DNA of 64,000 bases from an uncultured Paracoccaceae bacterium (GTDB lineage: Bacteria > Pseudomonadota > Alphaproteobacteria > Rhodobacterales > Rhodobacteraceae), in the NCBI GenBank assembly GCA_937924905.1, contig CALDUK010000016.1:124001-188000 (forward strand), in the 5' to 3' direction. Shown here in pieces: positions 54,461 through 64,000 of this stretch (positions are counted from its first letter, which is position 1; the number at the start of each line of letters is the position of its first letter). The notes below the pieces were generated by a model, which saw only the letters and a list, made by a program, of their open reading frames with translations, had not been told where the DNA came from and searched no databases. The translations under genes were made by a program, and so were the position numbers.

Positions 54461-55504
54461 ATGGCACGCGTCACACTCGGTCGCACGGATATCGCTGTTG
54501 AAGACTATTGTTTGGGCACCATGACCTGGGGCACGCAGACTTCGGAAGCGGGCGCGCATGAACAAATGGACCACGCCTTGGATGCGGGTCTGAATTTTCT
54601 CGATACCGCTGAAATGTATCCCGTCAATCCGGTGCGCGCGGAAACGGCGGGATTGACCGAAACGATCATTGGCAACTGGAACGCCAATACCGGCAAACGC
54701 GACCAATGGGTGATTGCCACCAAACATTCCGGCGCGCGCGCCGAATTACGCGACGGGCAGGGCATTGGCCCGGACACAGTGCGCGAGGTGTTGGAAGGCT
54801 CGCTGCGTCGCTTGCAGACTGATTATGTCGATCTCTATCAGTTTCACTGGCCCAATCGCGCGCATTACCATTTTCGCCGGAACTGGCAGTTTGATCCATC
54901 GGCGCAACCCTCTGGCCGCCAAACGCAGGATGAATTTGCCGCGATCATGGAGGTGCTGAAAGACCTTGTGGCCGAAGGCAAGATACGTGCATTCGGTCTG
55001 TCCAATGAAACCGCCTGGGGCACGATGCGCTGGATTGATGCGGCGCAGGCCACAGGCGGCCCGCGCGTTGCGGCTATTCAGAACGAATATTCGCTGATGT
55101 GCCGGCACTATGATACCGACATGGCCGAAGTCGGATATCAGGAAGACGTCACACTTCTGGCCTTTTCACCGCTGGCGGCGGGCCTTCTGACAGGCAAATA
55201 TGCCGATGGCGCGGTGCCCGACGGGTCGCGCAAATCTATCAACAGTGCGCTGGGCGACCGCGCGACCGATCGATCAGACCGGGCAACCGCCGCCTATCTT
55301 GGGGTCGCGCGTGACCATGGGTTGGACCCCGTCCACATGACGCTGGCCTGGACTGCGTCGCGGCCTTTCCCAACAATCCCGATTTTCGGGGCCACGACCA
55401 CACCACAGCTGGACCATATCCTGGCCGGCCGGCATCTGACGCTGTCGGACGAGGTGCAGGATGCGCTCTCAAAAGCACACCGCGCCAACCCAATGCCGTT
55501 TTAA
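54461..55504 (+). CDS. Aldo/keto reductase (Tas-like)
   Basis: A 347-residue NADPH-dependent reductase, divergent from imuA. The catalytic tetrad region is LDTAEMYPVNP (Asp and Tyr), ...WVIATKHSG (Lys) and YQFHWPNR (His). The C-terminal IPIFGATTTPQLDHILA binds the cofactor. Substrate not known. Confidence 0.93.
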   Translation: MARVTLGRTDIAVEDYCLGTMTWGTQTSEAGAHEQMDHALDAGLNFLDTAEMYPVNPVRAETAGLTETIIGNWNANTGKRDQWVIATKHSGARAELRDGQGIGPDTVREVLEGSLRRLQTDYVDLYQFHWPNRAHYHFRRNWQFDPSAQPSGRQTQDEFAAIMEVLKDLVAEGKIRAFGLSNETAWGTMRWIDAAQATGGPRVAAIQNEYSLMCRHYDTDMAEVGYQEDVTLLAFSPLAAGLLTGKYADGAVPDGSRKSINSALGDRATDRSDRATAAYLGVARDHGLDPVHMTLAWTASRPFPTIPIFGATTTPQLDHILAGRHLTLSDEVQDALSKAHRANPMPF

Positions 55505-55576
55505 GGCTCGGCAACATCTTGCCGGTCTGGGGTCTGCGCCCTAGGGTTCAGCGCAAGGGGAACCGGAGGGTTGAAG

Positions 55577-55927
55577 ATGTCTGCAATCCGTCACGCAATG
55601 ACGGTGCTGGTTTTGGGTATGGCTTTGGCAGGATGCGAGGAAGACGCGGGGCAAACTGCCGCCGCTGCCTCGGATGTGCCGGCTCTTCTCAGTCCGCAAC
55701 GCGCCGCCTGCGAACGCAGCGGCGGACAGTGGGGCAGGGTGCCGGGGCGCGATGCGTTCGTTTGTTACAGCCAGACCCGCGACGCAAACAAGCGCTGCGA
55801 AACAGCACGCGATTGCGAAGGTCTTTGCCTTGCCCGGTCGCGTACCTGTGCCCCCCAAGTGCCTTTTTTCGGGTGCCATGAAATTTTAGCAGCCAACGGA
55901 GCGCGTCAGACATTATGCACGGAATAA
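55577..55927 (+). CDS. Cysteine-rich lipoprotein
   Basis: A 116-residue protein with a lipobox (GMALAGCEE) and eight further cysteines (e.g. RAACERSGG, CETARDCEGLCLARSRTCAP) likely forming disulfides in the periplasm. GGAGGG precedes the ATG at 55577; a TTG at 55571 is possible. No family recognised. It overlaps the lipocalin gene by 13 bases. Confidence 0.7.
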   Translation: MSAIRHAMTVLVLGMALAGCEEDAGQTAAAASDVPALLSPQRAACERSGGQWGRVPGRDAFVCYSQTRDANKRCETARDCEGLCLARSRTCAPQVPFFGCHEILAANGARQTLCTE

Positions 55928-56445
55928 AATCCCTGATTCTTGGGTTTGCTTTGTTTTCCCTAACCGCTTGCGGATCAACCTATCGCGACCAGAGCGTCGG
56001 AATAACCTCGATGGCCGTGTTCGAGCCAGAGCGCTATGCGGGCCTTTGGTACGAAGTCGCAAGCTTCCCCGTGTCGTTTCAGGACGGCTGCATCAACACC
56101 CAGGCTGATTACCAAGTGCTGGACGCGGATACATTGTCTGTCCGTAACTCGTGCTTTCGCGATGGGGCGTTGTCGGTCATCGAAGGCAGCGCTGATGTGG
56201 TTGGACCGGGCCGTTTGAAAGTGCGGCTGGGGCTTTTGCCCTTTGCCAGCGATTATTGGGTGCTTTGGGTGGATGGCGATTATCAGACAGCGGTGGTTGG
56301 CACGCCGTCTGGCCGGGCAGGTTGGGTTTTGAACCGAACGCCCGAGATTTCGGCAGACCGTCTGGACGCGGCGCGCGGCGTGCTGCAATTCAATGGCTAT
56401 GACATCACCCAGTTGGAAATGACCCAACAGGACGCGGTCGAGTGA
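55915..56445 (+). CDS. blc: Blc-type lipocalin lipoprotein
   Basis: A 176-residue lipoprotein (lipobox ALFSLTACGS). It has the lipocalin signature YAGLWYEVASFPVSFQ and the typical beta-barrel strands (YWVLWVDGDYQTAVVG). Blc proteins store or carry lipids in the outer membrane. The start overlaps the upstream lipoprotein gene. Its stop overlaps the next gene's GTG. Confidence 0.92.
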   Translation: MHGIKSLILGFALFSLTACGSTYRDQSVGITSMAVFEPERYAGLWYEVASFPVSFQDGCINTQADYQVLDADTLSVRNSCFRDGALSVIEGSADVVGPGRLKVRLGLLPFASDYWVLWVDGDYQTAVVGTPSGRAGWVLNRTPEISADRLDAARGVLQFNGYDITQLEMTQQDAVE

Positions 56446-56951
56446 GCCGCCGCGCCGCCATTCTGGGCCTTGGCCAACGCGGATCAGGCTGGGCTGATGC
56501 CTGCCTGGCCTCGGGCTGGCAGGTGTCGGGCTTTGATCCTGACGCGCGCGCGGGCGGGCTGTTGACACAGGATGCGACCGCCCGACGGGCCGCGACGATT
56601 TCGGAAACCGTGGGGCGTGCCGACCTGATCATCACAGGTCTGCCCGAACGGCTGGAACTGGTGCAGATGGTTTTGCAGCGCGCCCAGGCTTCGGCCCCCG
56701 AAGACGCGGTGCTTTGCGTCGACACCCAACTGTTTGATCTTGAAGACCTGCAATCCTGCGCCATTCGGCCGGGCCATATCTTTCGGCTCAGCGAAACCGA
56801 AACAGGGTCTATCGCTTTGGATACCTCGCCGCGCAACAGGCCCCAGCTTTGCCAATCGGCCGAAATGTTGGTGACCGAGCTGATGGCCGCGCGTTCCCTG
56901 TCCCTGAACGCCAGACCGCACATGCGCCCGCCAAACGCCGAAAGCGCCTAA
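56442..56951 (+). CDS. Short Rossmann-fold (3-hydroxyacyl-CoA dehydrogenase-like) protein
   Basis: A 169-residue protein with an NAD-binding AAILGLGQRGSGWADACLAS start and a fold like the N-terminal domain of 3-hydroxyacyl-CoA dehydrogenase. The C-terminal dimerisation/substrate domain is missing, so it may not catalyse that reaction. GTG start at 56442 overlaps the blc stop (GTGA). It might be a degenerate copy or a regulatory NAD sensor. Confidence 0.6.
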   Translation: MSRRAAILGLGQRGSGWADACLASGWQVSGFDPDARAGGLLTQDATARRAATISETVGRADLIITGLPERLELVQMVLQRAQASAPEDAVLCVDTQLFDLEDLQSCAIRPGHIFRLSETETGSIALDTSPRNRPQLCQSAEMLVTELMAARSLSLNARPHMRPPNAESA

Positions 56952-56999
56952 GCCGACCCGTCCCTTGCAGCGACCTCGCCCGTCGGTCACAGAGGGGGG

Positions 57000-57887
57000 A
57001 TGGAGCTTTGGGTTCTCTTCGCCATTCTTGCCGCCGCTGCGCAAACGTTGCGGTTTGCGGTGCAAAAAGTGCTGGCGGGTGGCGCGCTAAGCCCGGCGGC
57101 CGCAACCTGGGCGCGCTTTCTTTGGTCCTGGCCCCTAGCGTTGGTTTTGGCGGCCAGTTACGGCGTTTTGACAAACGCCCCATGGCCTGTCGTAACGCCC
57201 GCTTTTGTGGTCTTTGGCATGCTTGGCGGATTGTTTCAGATCCTCGCGACGATCTGCACGGTCAGCTTGTTCAAAACCCGCGCCTTTGCTGTCGGCATCA
57301 CCTTCAAGAAAACCGAAGTAATGCTGACCGCGCTGGTTGGGTTGGTCATCCTTGGCGATGTCATTCCGGCCTGGGGTGCGGTGGCGATTGCCATTGGATT
57401 TGTGGGCGTGTTTTTGCTGTCAGACCCGCCCAAGGGTGGCAGTCTGTTCAACCGCGCCGCCGGGATCGGCTTGTTATCCGGTATCTTTTTCGCCCTGTCT
57501 GCCGTGACCTATCGCGGCGCAACATTGGCGCTGAACACGGGCGACCCGGTGCTGACAGGTGGTGTCACCTTGGCGATGGTGGCTGCATTTCAAACGGCGG
57601 TTCTGGCCTTTTGGCTGGCCTGGAAAGAGCCGGGGCAAATTCGCGCGACCATCGCGGCCTGGCGTCCGACGATGGTTGTCAGTCTGTTTTCACTGATCGG
57701 AAGCTGGTGCTGGTTTGCGGCGTTTTCGCTGATGAATGCTGCCTATGTCTTTGCCGTCGGGCAGGTTGAATTGATCTTTTCACTGCTTGTTGGCTGGCTT
57801 TGGTTCCGCGAAAAACTGACCCTGCGCGAAGTGTGGGGCATGGCGGTTTTGACGGTTTCCATCATCTGGGTCGCGTTTCTGGTCTGA
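57000..57887 (+). CDS. EamA-family DMT transporter
   Basis: A 295-residue membrane protein with ten predicted helices in two EamA repeats (LWVLFAILAAAAQTLRFAV, ...VEWLLF-like FSLLVGWLWFREKL). Members export metabolites or drugs; substrate unknown. The ATG at 57000 is preceded directly by AGAGGGGGG. Confidence 0.9.
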   Translation: MELWVLFAILAAAAQTLRFAVQKVLAGGALSPAAATWARFLWSWPLALVLAASYGVLTNAPWPVVTPAFVVFGMLGGLFQILATICTVSLFKTRAFAVGITFKKTEVMLTALVGLVILGDVIPAWGAVAIAIGFVGVFLLSDPPKGGSLFNRAAGIGLLSGIFFALSAVTYRGATLALNTGDPVLTGGVTLAMVAAFQTAVLAFWLAWKEPGQIRATIAAWRPTMVVSLFSLIGSWCWFAAFSLMNAAYVFAVGQVELIFSLLVGWLWFREKLTLREVWGMAVLTVSIIWVAFLV

Positions 57888-57902
57888 TCGGACACAGGCG
57901 GG

Positions 57903-58496
57903 CTAAAGCCAGACCACATCGCGCTTTATGCTGTCGTTTTGCACAAACGCCACCTGATCCGGCGCGTCGGTGCGTGGCAAGTGACGGTCCAACTCGGCCA
58001 GAACGATCCGTGTGATGAACGGCAGGTCCAGACTGCGCACCTTAGTCAGCGGTACCCATTGAATATGCGACAGCTCGGCCTCGGTCGGCTGGAAATGGTC
58101 CGGGTCGCCGGTCAGCCGCTTGGCATCTGCCAGAAAGAACCGCGCATCAAAGCGTCGTGGATTTCCGGGCGGTGTGATCGCGCGGAAAAAGAAATGCAGG
58201 CCCGGCACGTCGGGGGCCAGCGTTTGGCCGGTCTCTTCGGTCAGTTCCCGCAATGCGGCGCAGGCCAACGCGTCGGGTGATTGCTTTGCGTGCTGGCCAA
58301 GTCGCGCACGGCAGATGTCGGTCAGAGCAACTTGCGTTTCGCGATCCGCATCATCGACCGCGCCGCCGGGAAAAACGAATTTGTCCGCCATGAATGCGGC
58401 GGCTTTCCCGCGTTGTCCCATCAGGATGGACGGCGCGCTGTCGGGGTCGCGCACAAGGATCAACGTTGCCGCGTCGCGGATCGGAACCTCGGTCAC
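57903..58496 (-). CDS. NUDIX hydrolase
   Basis: A 197-residue NUDIX protein. The NUDIX box is present around AALRELTEETGQT. The start is a GTG at 58496 that overlaps the DUF983 stop (GTGA) and begins TEVPIRDAATLILVRD; an ATG at 58529 would overlap the upstream gene by 37 bases. Substrate unknown. Confidence 0.88.
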   Translation of the reverse strand: MTEVPIRDAATLILVRDPDSAPSILMGQRGKAAAFMADKFVFPGGAVDDADRETQVALTDICRARLGQHAKQSPDALACAALRELTEETGQTLAPDVPGLHFFFRAITPPGNPRRFDARFFLADAKRLTGDPDHFQPTEAELSHIQWVPLTKVRSLDLPFITRIVLAELDRHLPRTDAPDQVAFVQNDSIKRDVVWL

Positions 58497-58912
58497 CTGC
58501 GCCCGAACCCGTGCATCCTTTTCGCCCATTGCAGCCCCACAATCGCGCCCTTCAAACGGGGCAAAAGATAAAGCGACAACGCCACACAACCAACCGTAAA
58601 GACACTGGCCAGCACCAGAGGGTCAGGGCGAAACTCGGTGAAGGCCCAGATAATCGCTGGCGCCATCAGATGCCCGACGATCAGAATGGTCAGATAGGCG
58701 GGGCCATCATCGGCCCGGTGGTGATGCAAGGCCTCGCCGCAGACCGGGCAATCGTCGCGCACTTTCAGATAGGATTGCATCATAGGGCCGGTGCCACAGC
58801 TTGGGCACCGTCGCCGCCATCCGCGCAAAACGGCAGGACGCACAAGGCGTTCACCGGCCACTTCCCGGTTGCCTGTGTCGTCAGTCTGGTCAAATCTTGG
58901 CTCTATCGTCAT
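58493..58912 (-). CDS. DUF983 membrane protein with zinc-ribbon motif
   Basis: A 139-residue protein. A cytoplasmic CPSCGTGPMMQSYLKVRDDC / CPVCGEALH double CxxC ribbon precedes two transmembrane helices (AYLTILIVGHLMAPAIIWAF and LASVFTVGCVALSLYLLP). DUF983 proteins are conserved in alphaproteobacteria; function unknown. Confidence 0.88.
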   Translation of the reverse strand: MTIEPRFDQTDDTGNREVAGERLVRPAVLRGWRRRCPSCGTGPMMQSYLKVRDDCPVCGEALHHHRADDGPAYLTILIVGHLMAPAIIWAFTEFRPDPLVLASVFTVGCVALSLYLLPRLKGAIVGLQWAKRMHGFGRR

Positions 58913-59016
58913 GCAGTTCCCGCCCTTGCGGGTATTGTTTACAGACGTTTCACGGATTTGATCAGTTGACGGAATGTCCTTGCGTCGGGATGTCGCGTTT
59001 TGTGGGGGTCAATGGA

Positions 59017-59292
59017 TCAACCAGCGTGGTTTGAAATCCAGCGCAGATTGCGTTCGGGCATGGTCGAGGGCGTGCGGCGGGACAACGGCCGACCGCTTTC
59101 CAACCACTTCTTTTCAAACGCCATTTTGGCCATATGCGTGGCATGTCTTCGGGCATCGCCGATGGCGCATGCCAGCGTATCAACCTGATCGCATGTCGGG
59201 CAGCGCAATTCGGCAGTGTCGCTGGGTTGGTCGGGCATTTGGGCGGCCACATTGCACTGGCTGCACAGGATCTTCGGTGTCTGAACGGCCAT
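59017..59292 (-). CDS. Small zinc-ribbon protein
   Basis: A 91-residue protein with a CSQCNVAA...CPTCDQ zinc ribbon in the N-terminal half. The ATG at 59292 has GGAGG six bases upstream, which supports it being real. No family recognised; it lies alone between DUF983 and metG. Confidence 0.65.
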   Translation of the reverse strand: MAVQTPKILCSQCNVAAQMPDQPSDTAELRCPTCDQVDTLACAIGDARRHATHMAKMAFEKKWLESGRPLSRRTPSTMPERNLRWISNHAG

Positions 59293-59396
59293 TGCATGCC
59301 TCCAACTTGTCCGGTGACCGACAAATACCCCGCAATCCGTCAATTTTTTGGTAATTCCGCGATAGATTGTGTCAAAGCGCCGGGGCCGGGGGTGGC

Positions 59397-61109
<1,713 letters not shown>

Positions 61110-61527
61110 TGGGTGCGTCCTTTGTCGTCAGCCGTTCCATACCTGAAGGCCGCAAAGGCGTCACCCTGTTTCGTCGCGCTGGCGCGCGCCGATCCGCCCG
61201 AGGGGGCTTTGCCCCCGCCGCCTTTGGCGGCCCCCCAAAGTATTTGCAGGTCATTGGATGTGACCGACGCCAAAAGGGCCGCCAAGAGCATGCTCTGGCC
61301 GCCGAAACGTCGGGGTTTGAATAGATGCCTGAGGGCTTGCACGTATCGCGGCGGGCCACGCCACAAACGACCCCGCCTGACCGTCTGGCTGCGTTCCGTT
61401 ATTGAAAAAGCGGGCAGCCGCGGAAGCGGAGTTTCAGTGCTACAAACGCCCGAGAGCGCAGGGGATATCCACGCGCGGGTATGCCACGGCTTTGTTAAAG
61501 CGTTGTGAGTCATGCGCGCGGTGGGTC
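61110..61527. repeat. Intergenic region with two tandem GC-rich hairpins
   Basis: Within 418 bases without a gene, GGGGGC (61202-61207) pairs with GCCCCC (61211-61216), and GCCGCC (61217-61222) with GGCGGC (61226-61231), followed by a CCCC...GTATTT motif. This resembles the element near 21.8 kb. No promoter or coding sequence was found in the rest. Confidence 0.4.
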
Positions 61528-62313
61528 TTACAGGTTTTCCGCCTGCATCATGCCAAGGATATGATAGCCACCATCAACGCGTATAATCTCGCCCGTCGTA
61601 TAGGCGCCTGCATCCGAGCAGAGATAAACCGCCGTGCCGCCTACGGATTCAAGCGTTGCGTTTGACCGCATGGGCGCGTTTGCCTCGGTTGTGCGATAGG
61701 TGGCACGGCTGCCGCTGATGGCGGCTCCGGCCAGAGTTTTCATCGGGCCCGGGCTGATTGCATTGACGCGGATGCCTTTTGGGCCAAGGTCGTTCGCCAG
61801 ATAGCGCGTCGCGCTTTCAAGGGCGGCTTTTGCAACCCCCATGACGTTGTAATTCGGCTGGACGCGGTTTGACCCCATATAGGTCAGCGTGATCAAAGTG
61901 CCGCCTTCTGTCATCATCGGTTCTGCCCGGTGAGCCACGTCGACGAAGGAAAAACACGAAATATCTAGCGTATTCCGGAAATTGTCGCGGCTGGTGTCCA
62001 CAAAGCGACCACCAAGTTCGGTCTTGTCCGAAAAGGCGATGGCATGGATGACAAAATCAAGCGTGCCCCATTTGTCTTTCAGCGTCGCAAACAGCGCGTC
62101 CATGCTGGCGGGATCGGTGACATCGACGTCGACCAGAATGCCAGACCCAACGCTTTTGGCCAGCGGCTCAAGCCGTTTGCCGAAAGCGTCGCCCTGATAG
62201 GAAAAAGCCAGCTCAGCCCCGGCATCCGCCAGCGCTTTGGCGATGCCCCAGGCAATCGAGCGTTCATTGGCTACGCCCATCACCAAGCCGCGTTTGCCGG
62301 TCATTGCGCCCAT
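61528..62313 (-). CDS. fabI: Enoyl-ACP reductase
   Basis: A 261-residue SDR-fold enzyme of fatty acid elongation. The start GKRGLVMGVANERSIAWGIA and the catalytic YNVMGVAKAALE (Tyr-x6-Lys) are diagnostic of FabI, the triclosan-type target. GGGAGAACAGATC precedes the ATG at 62313. Confidence 0.96.
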   Translation of the reverse strand: MGAMTGKRGLVMGVANERSIAWGIAKALADAGAELAFSYQGDAFGKRLEPLAKSVGSGILVDVDVTDPASMDALFATLKDKWGTLDFVIHAIAFSDKTELGGRFVDTSRDNFRNTLDISCFSFVDVAHRAEPMMTEGGTLITLTYMGSNRVQPNYNVMGVAKAALESATRYLANDLGPKGIRVNAISPGPMKTLAGAAISGSRATYRTTEANAPMRSNATLESVGGTAVYLCSDAGAYTTGEIIRVDGGYHILGMMQAENL

Positions 62314-62385
62314 GATCTGTTCTCCCGCGTTTTTCCATTGGTCATGCCGTGGCAGCCGGATGGGCGCAAGGCGAATTGCGGTGTC

Positions 62386-63753
62386 TCAGGCGCTGACATC
62401 CGCGCGTTTCCAGTCGCCGCGCCAAAGGCGGCTGTGAAACGGCCAGAATTTTATCAACTCTTCCATAAGGATGATCGACAGCACCCAGAAGGCGGGCAGG
62501 CCAAGGACCAGAACGGCAAGCGCTGTGGCGGGGACGCGAAACGCCCATTGCGACCAGAGGAACAGCTTCATCACATAGATCGTGTCACCGCTTGCGCGCA
62601 GTGTGTTGCCGCAGATGGCGTTGGTGGTTCGGGGCACTGTGGACAACAAAAGGATTGGCAAAAAGCCGAACAAAGTCGCACGTGTTTCCGGCGTCAGATC
62701 GGCATATAGTGTGTCGACCGACAGGCAGAGCGTCAGAAACACAATCGCCATGATGCCTGCGGTCACGAACGCTCCGCGCCAGGCGGAGGACAAAAACCGG
62801 TCAAGCGTTTGTTCTGCTGCGCGTTGGCCCAAAAGCTGAGCAACGATAATGCCGGTGGCCTGGGTCCATTGCATTGCAATCTGGCCTGCGACCATGTTCC
62901 AGGGCGCAATCAGCGTCATTGCGGCAAAGTCGTTCAGCGCCATACGCGCATAGATCAGCATGCAGATATGCATGGACATGCTGGCGCTTACAAAGGTGGT
63001 TGCGATGGGCAGGGAAAAGGCAAGATGTCGTTGAAGGGTCCGTGGCAGCGTGGATTGTCGCCAGCCGTTGACCTGCCAAAGCCCTTTATCGTTTTTCCAA
63101 AGCTGGGCTGCAAAGTAGAGAACCTGCACCGCAACAGCCAGCGCGCTGCCGCATGCCGCCCCAACAACGCCCAGGGCAGGCAGGCCCCAAAGCCCGTGGA
63201 TCAGCGCAACGCTTGCGCCGATGTTGATCGGCACCGACAGGCAGTATCCATAAAGCGGAATACGTGTTCGGCCGCGTCCGTTGAAATAGCTGGACAGGCA
63301 TTGACCGATCGCTTCGAACAGGATGACAAGCGCGAAGACGGCAAGATAGGCCCAGGCCTGATCCGCGACTGTTTGGCTGGGGGCCAGTGCGCGGATAACC
63401 GGGGGACCGGCCAGAAACAGAAGTGCTATGCCCAGGCATCCAATGACAAGGCTGATGGTAAGGCCCGCGACAAGCGTTGATTTCAGAAAGACCAGGTCAG
63501 CGGTGCCCGATGCCTGGGCCGTGCGGATTTGCATCGCGTTCGCAAAGGCAAAAATGACGCCCAGAACGATCCCGCCGATCGCGGCGGCCAACCCCATGGC
63601 GGCCAAGGATGTTTCGCCCAAGGACGAGACGAGCCAGCCGTCGATGACAATGGTGCCGTGCAGGAAAATGGCTTTGATTGTCATCGGCCAGGCCAGGGCG
63701 AAGACATGGCGCGCGCCCGGAGTGGGGGAGGGCTGAGCAGGTGGGGTGGTCAT
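62386..63753 (-). CDS. MATE-family efflux transporter
   Basis: A 455-residue membrane protein with about 12 helices and the MATE N-terminal block (ALAWPMTIKAIFLHGTIVID). Such exporters use Na+ or H+ to expel toxic organic cations. The ATG at 63753 lies 13 bases after the regulator stop; an upstream in-frame start at 63792 overlaps that gene. Substrate unknown; co-transcription with the regulator is likely. Confidence 0.88.
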   Translation of the reverse strand: MTTPPAQPSPTPGARHVFALAWPMTIKAIFLHGTIVIDGWLVSSLGETSLAAMGLAAAIGGIVLGVIFAFANAMQIRTAQASGTADLVFLKSTLVAGLTISLVIGCLGIALLFLAGPPVIRALAPSQTVADQAWAYLAVFALVILFEAIGQCLSSYFNGRGRTRIPLYGYCLSVPINIGASVALIHGLWGLPALGVVGAACGSALAVAVQVLYFAAQLWKNDKGLWQVNGWRQSTLPRTLQRHLAFSLPIATTFVSASMSMHICMLIYARMALNDFAAMTLIAPWNMVAGQIAMQWTQATGIIVAQLLGQRAAEQTLDRFLSSAWRGAFVTAGIMAIVFLTLCLSVDTLYADLTPETRATLFGFLPILLLSTVPRTTNAICGNTLRASGDTIYVMKLFLWSQWAFRVPATALAVLVLGLPAFWVLSIILMEELIKFWPFHSRLWRGDWKRADVSA

Positions 63754-63766
63754 GGCCCGGTTGGGC

Positions 63767-64000
63767 CTAGCTTCGCTCGAAGTAGTTGGCATTGCTGGCC
63801 AAAATACGCTCGATTGTTTGATCGAGACGCGACAGGTGCAGCATGCAAGACGCTATGGCTTTGTCGGTGTCATGCGCCTTGATCGCGTCCGCGATGGTTT
63901 GGTGGTCGTCCAAAAGATCGGGCAGGCGTTGTTCTTTGTCGCGGCCAAGCAGACACAGACGATCGATCTTGGCTTTTTCCTGCTGGATCACTTCAAAGGC
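63767..64000 (-). CDS. GntR-family regulator, C-terminal FCD part (5' end outside window)
   Basis: The last 78 residues or so of a protein with the FCD-type ligand-binding fold (DDHQTIADAIKAHDTDKAIA, CMLHLSRLD). The N-terminal DNA-binding part lies beyond the window. It sits just upstream of the MATE gene on the same strand and may regulate it. Confidence 0.75.
   Translation of the reverse strand, partial: AFEVIQQEKAKIDRLCLLGRDKEQRLPDLLDDHQTIADAIKAHDTDKAIASCMLHLSRLDQTIERILASNANYFERS

Overview
The window reads as chromosomal DNA of a marine-type alphaproteobacterium of the family Rhodobacteraceae (Roseobacter group). The evidence is gene content and order: fumC with a DUF4169 and a ribbon-helix-helix gene, a Kdo lipid A cluster, RNase E with the alphaproteobacterial acidic/basic S1 insert, a bacterial class A RNase P RNA, a CGFS glutaredoxin next to BolA, an IalB-family protein, GAAC-N7-GAAC LexA boxes, and a DUF1127 gene followed by CCUCC-loop hairpins like Rhodobacter CcaF1-CcsR. 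Nearly all of the sequence is dense, mostly operonic housekeeping. I see no insertion sequence, prophage, CRISPR array, rRNA or tRNA gene.

Layout. 1-4.4 kb: end of a zinc alcohol dehydrogenase, purQ, and a DctB/DctD-like two-component pair whose regulator lacks the sigma-54 GAFTGA loop. 4.4-11.3 kb: rne, a TusA-family gene, a CcdA-family gene, and a membrane hydrolase/cytochrome P450 pair. 11.3-16 kb: the fumC operon, an SOS-type locus with a LexA box in front of a DnaE2-tail OB-fold gene, an adrenodoxin-type ferredoxin, and a DUF1127/hairpin-RNA array. 16-22.4 kb: Mrp, then kdsB-kdsA-kdsD-waaA, rlmE and a lytic transglycosylase. 22.5-25.2 kb: gap, dtd and a sugar kinase. 25.2-31.2 kb: a seven-gene membrane-stress-like operon (small membrane protein, XpaC, TelA, DUF2927 lipoprotein, SPFH-GYF protein, cytochrome b561, zinc-ribbon membrane protein). 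31.3-41 kb: rluB, tadA, a beta-barrel protein, a VOC protein, gatCA, an amidase, rnpB, a DUF533 protein, rpmG and tkt. 41-47.9 kb: a zauP-like gene with zapA, grxD/bolA, a PhyH-type dioxygenase, a CAT-like acetyltransferase with purL, and an ACT protein. 48-54.4 kb: polA, a HerA/YjgR-like ATPase, candidate small RNAs, an ialB-like gene and a solitary imuA with its own LexA box. 54.4-64 kb: an aldo/keto reductase, lipoproteins, an EamA exporter, NUDIX, DUF983, metG, fabI, a MATE exporter and a partial GntR regulator.

Most notable. (1) The XpaC-TelA-SPFH-zinc-ribbon operon resembles pieces of Bacillus xpaC/yaaN and ydjFGHI but has no PspA, so it may be a PspA-less envelope-integrity module. (2) Five consecutive hairpins, four with CCUCC-bearing loops, follow a DUF1127 gene and look like a CcsR/cuckoo RNA array. 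(3) Two fragments of the SOS mutasome lie 40 kb apart: a lone imuA and a lone DnaE2 OB-fold tail. Each has a perfect LexA box, and their inferred promoters share a -35/N16/-10/N7/ATG geometry that predicts nearly leaderless mRNAs. Function assignments rest on reading motifs and recalled family features; no database search was run.
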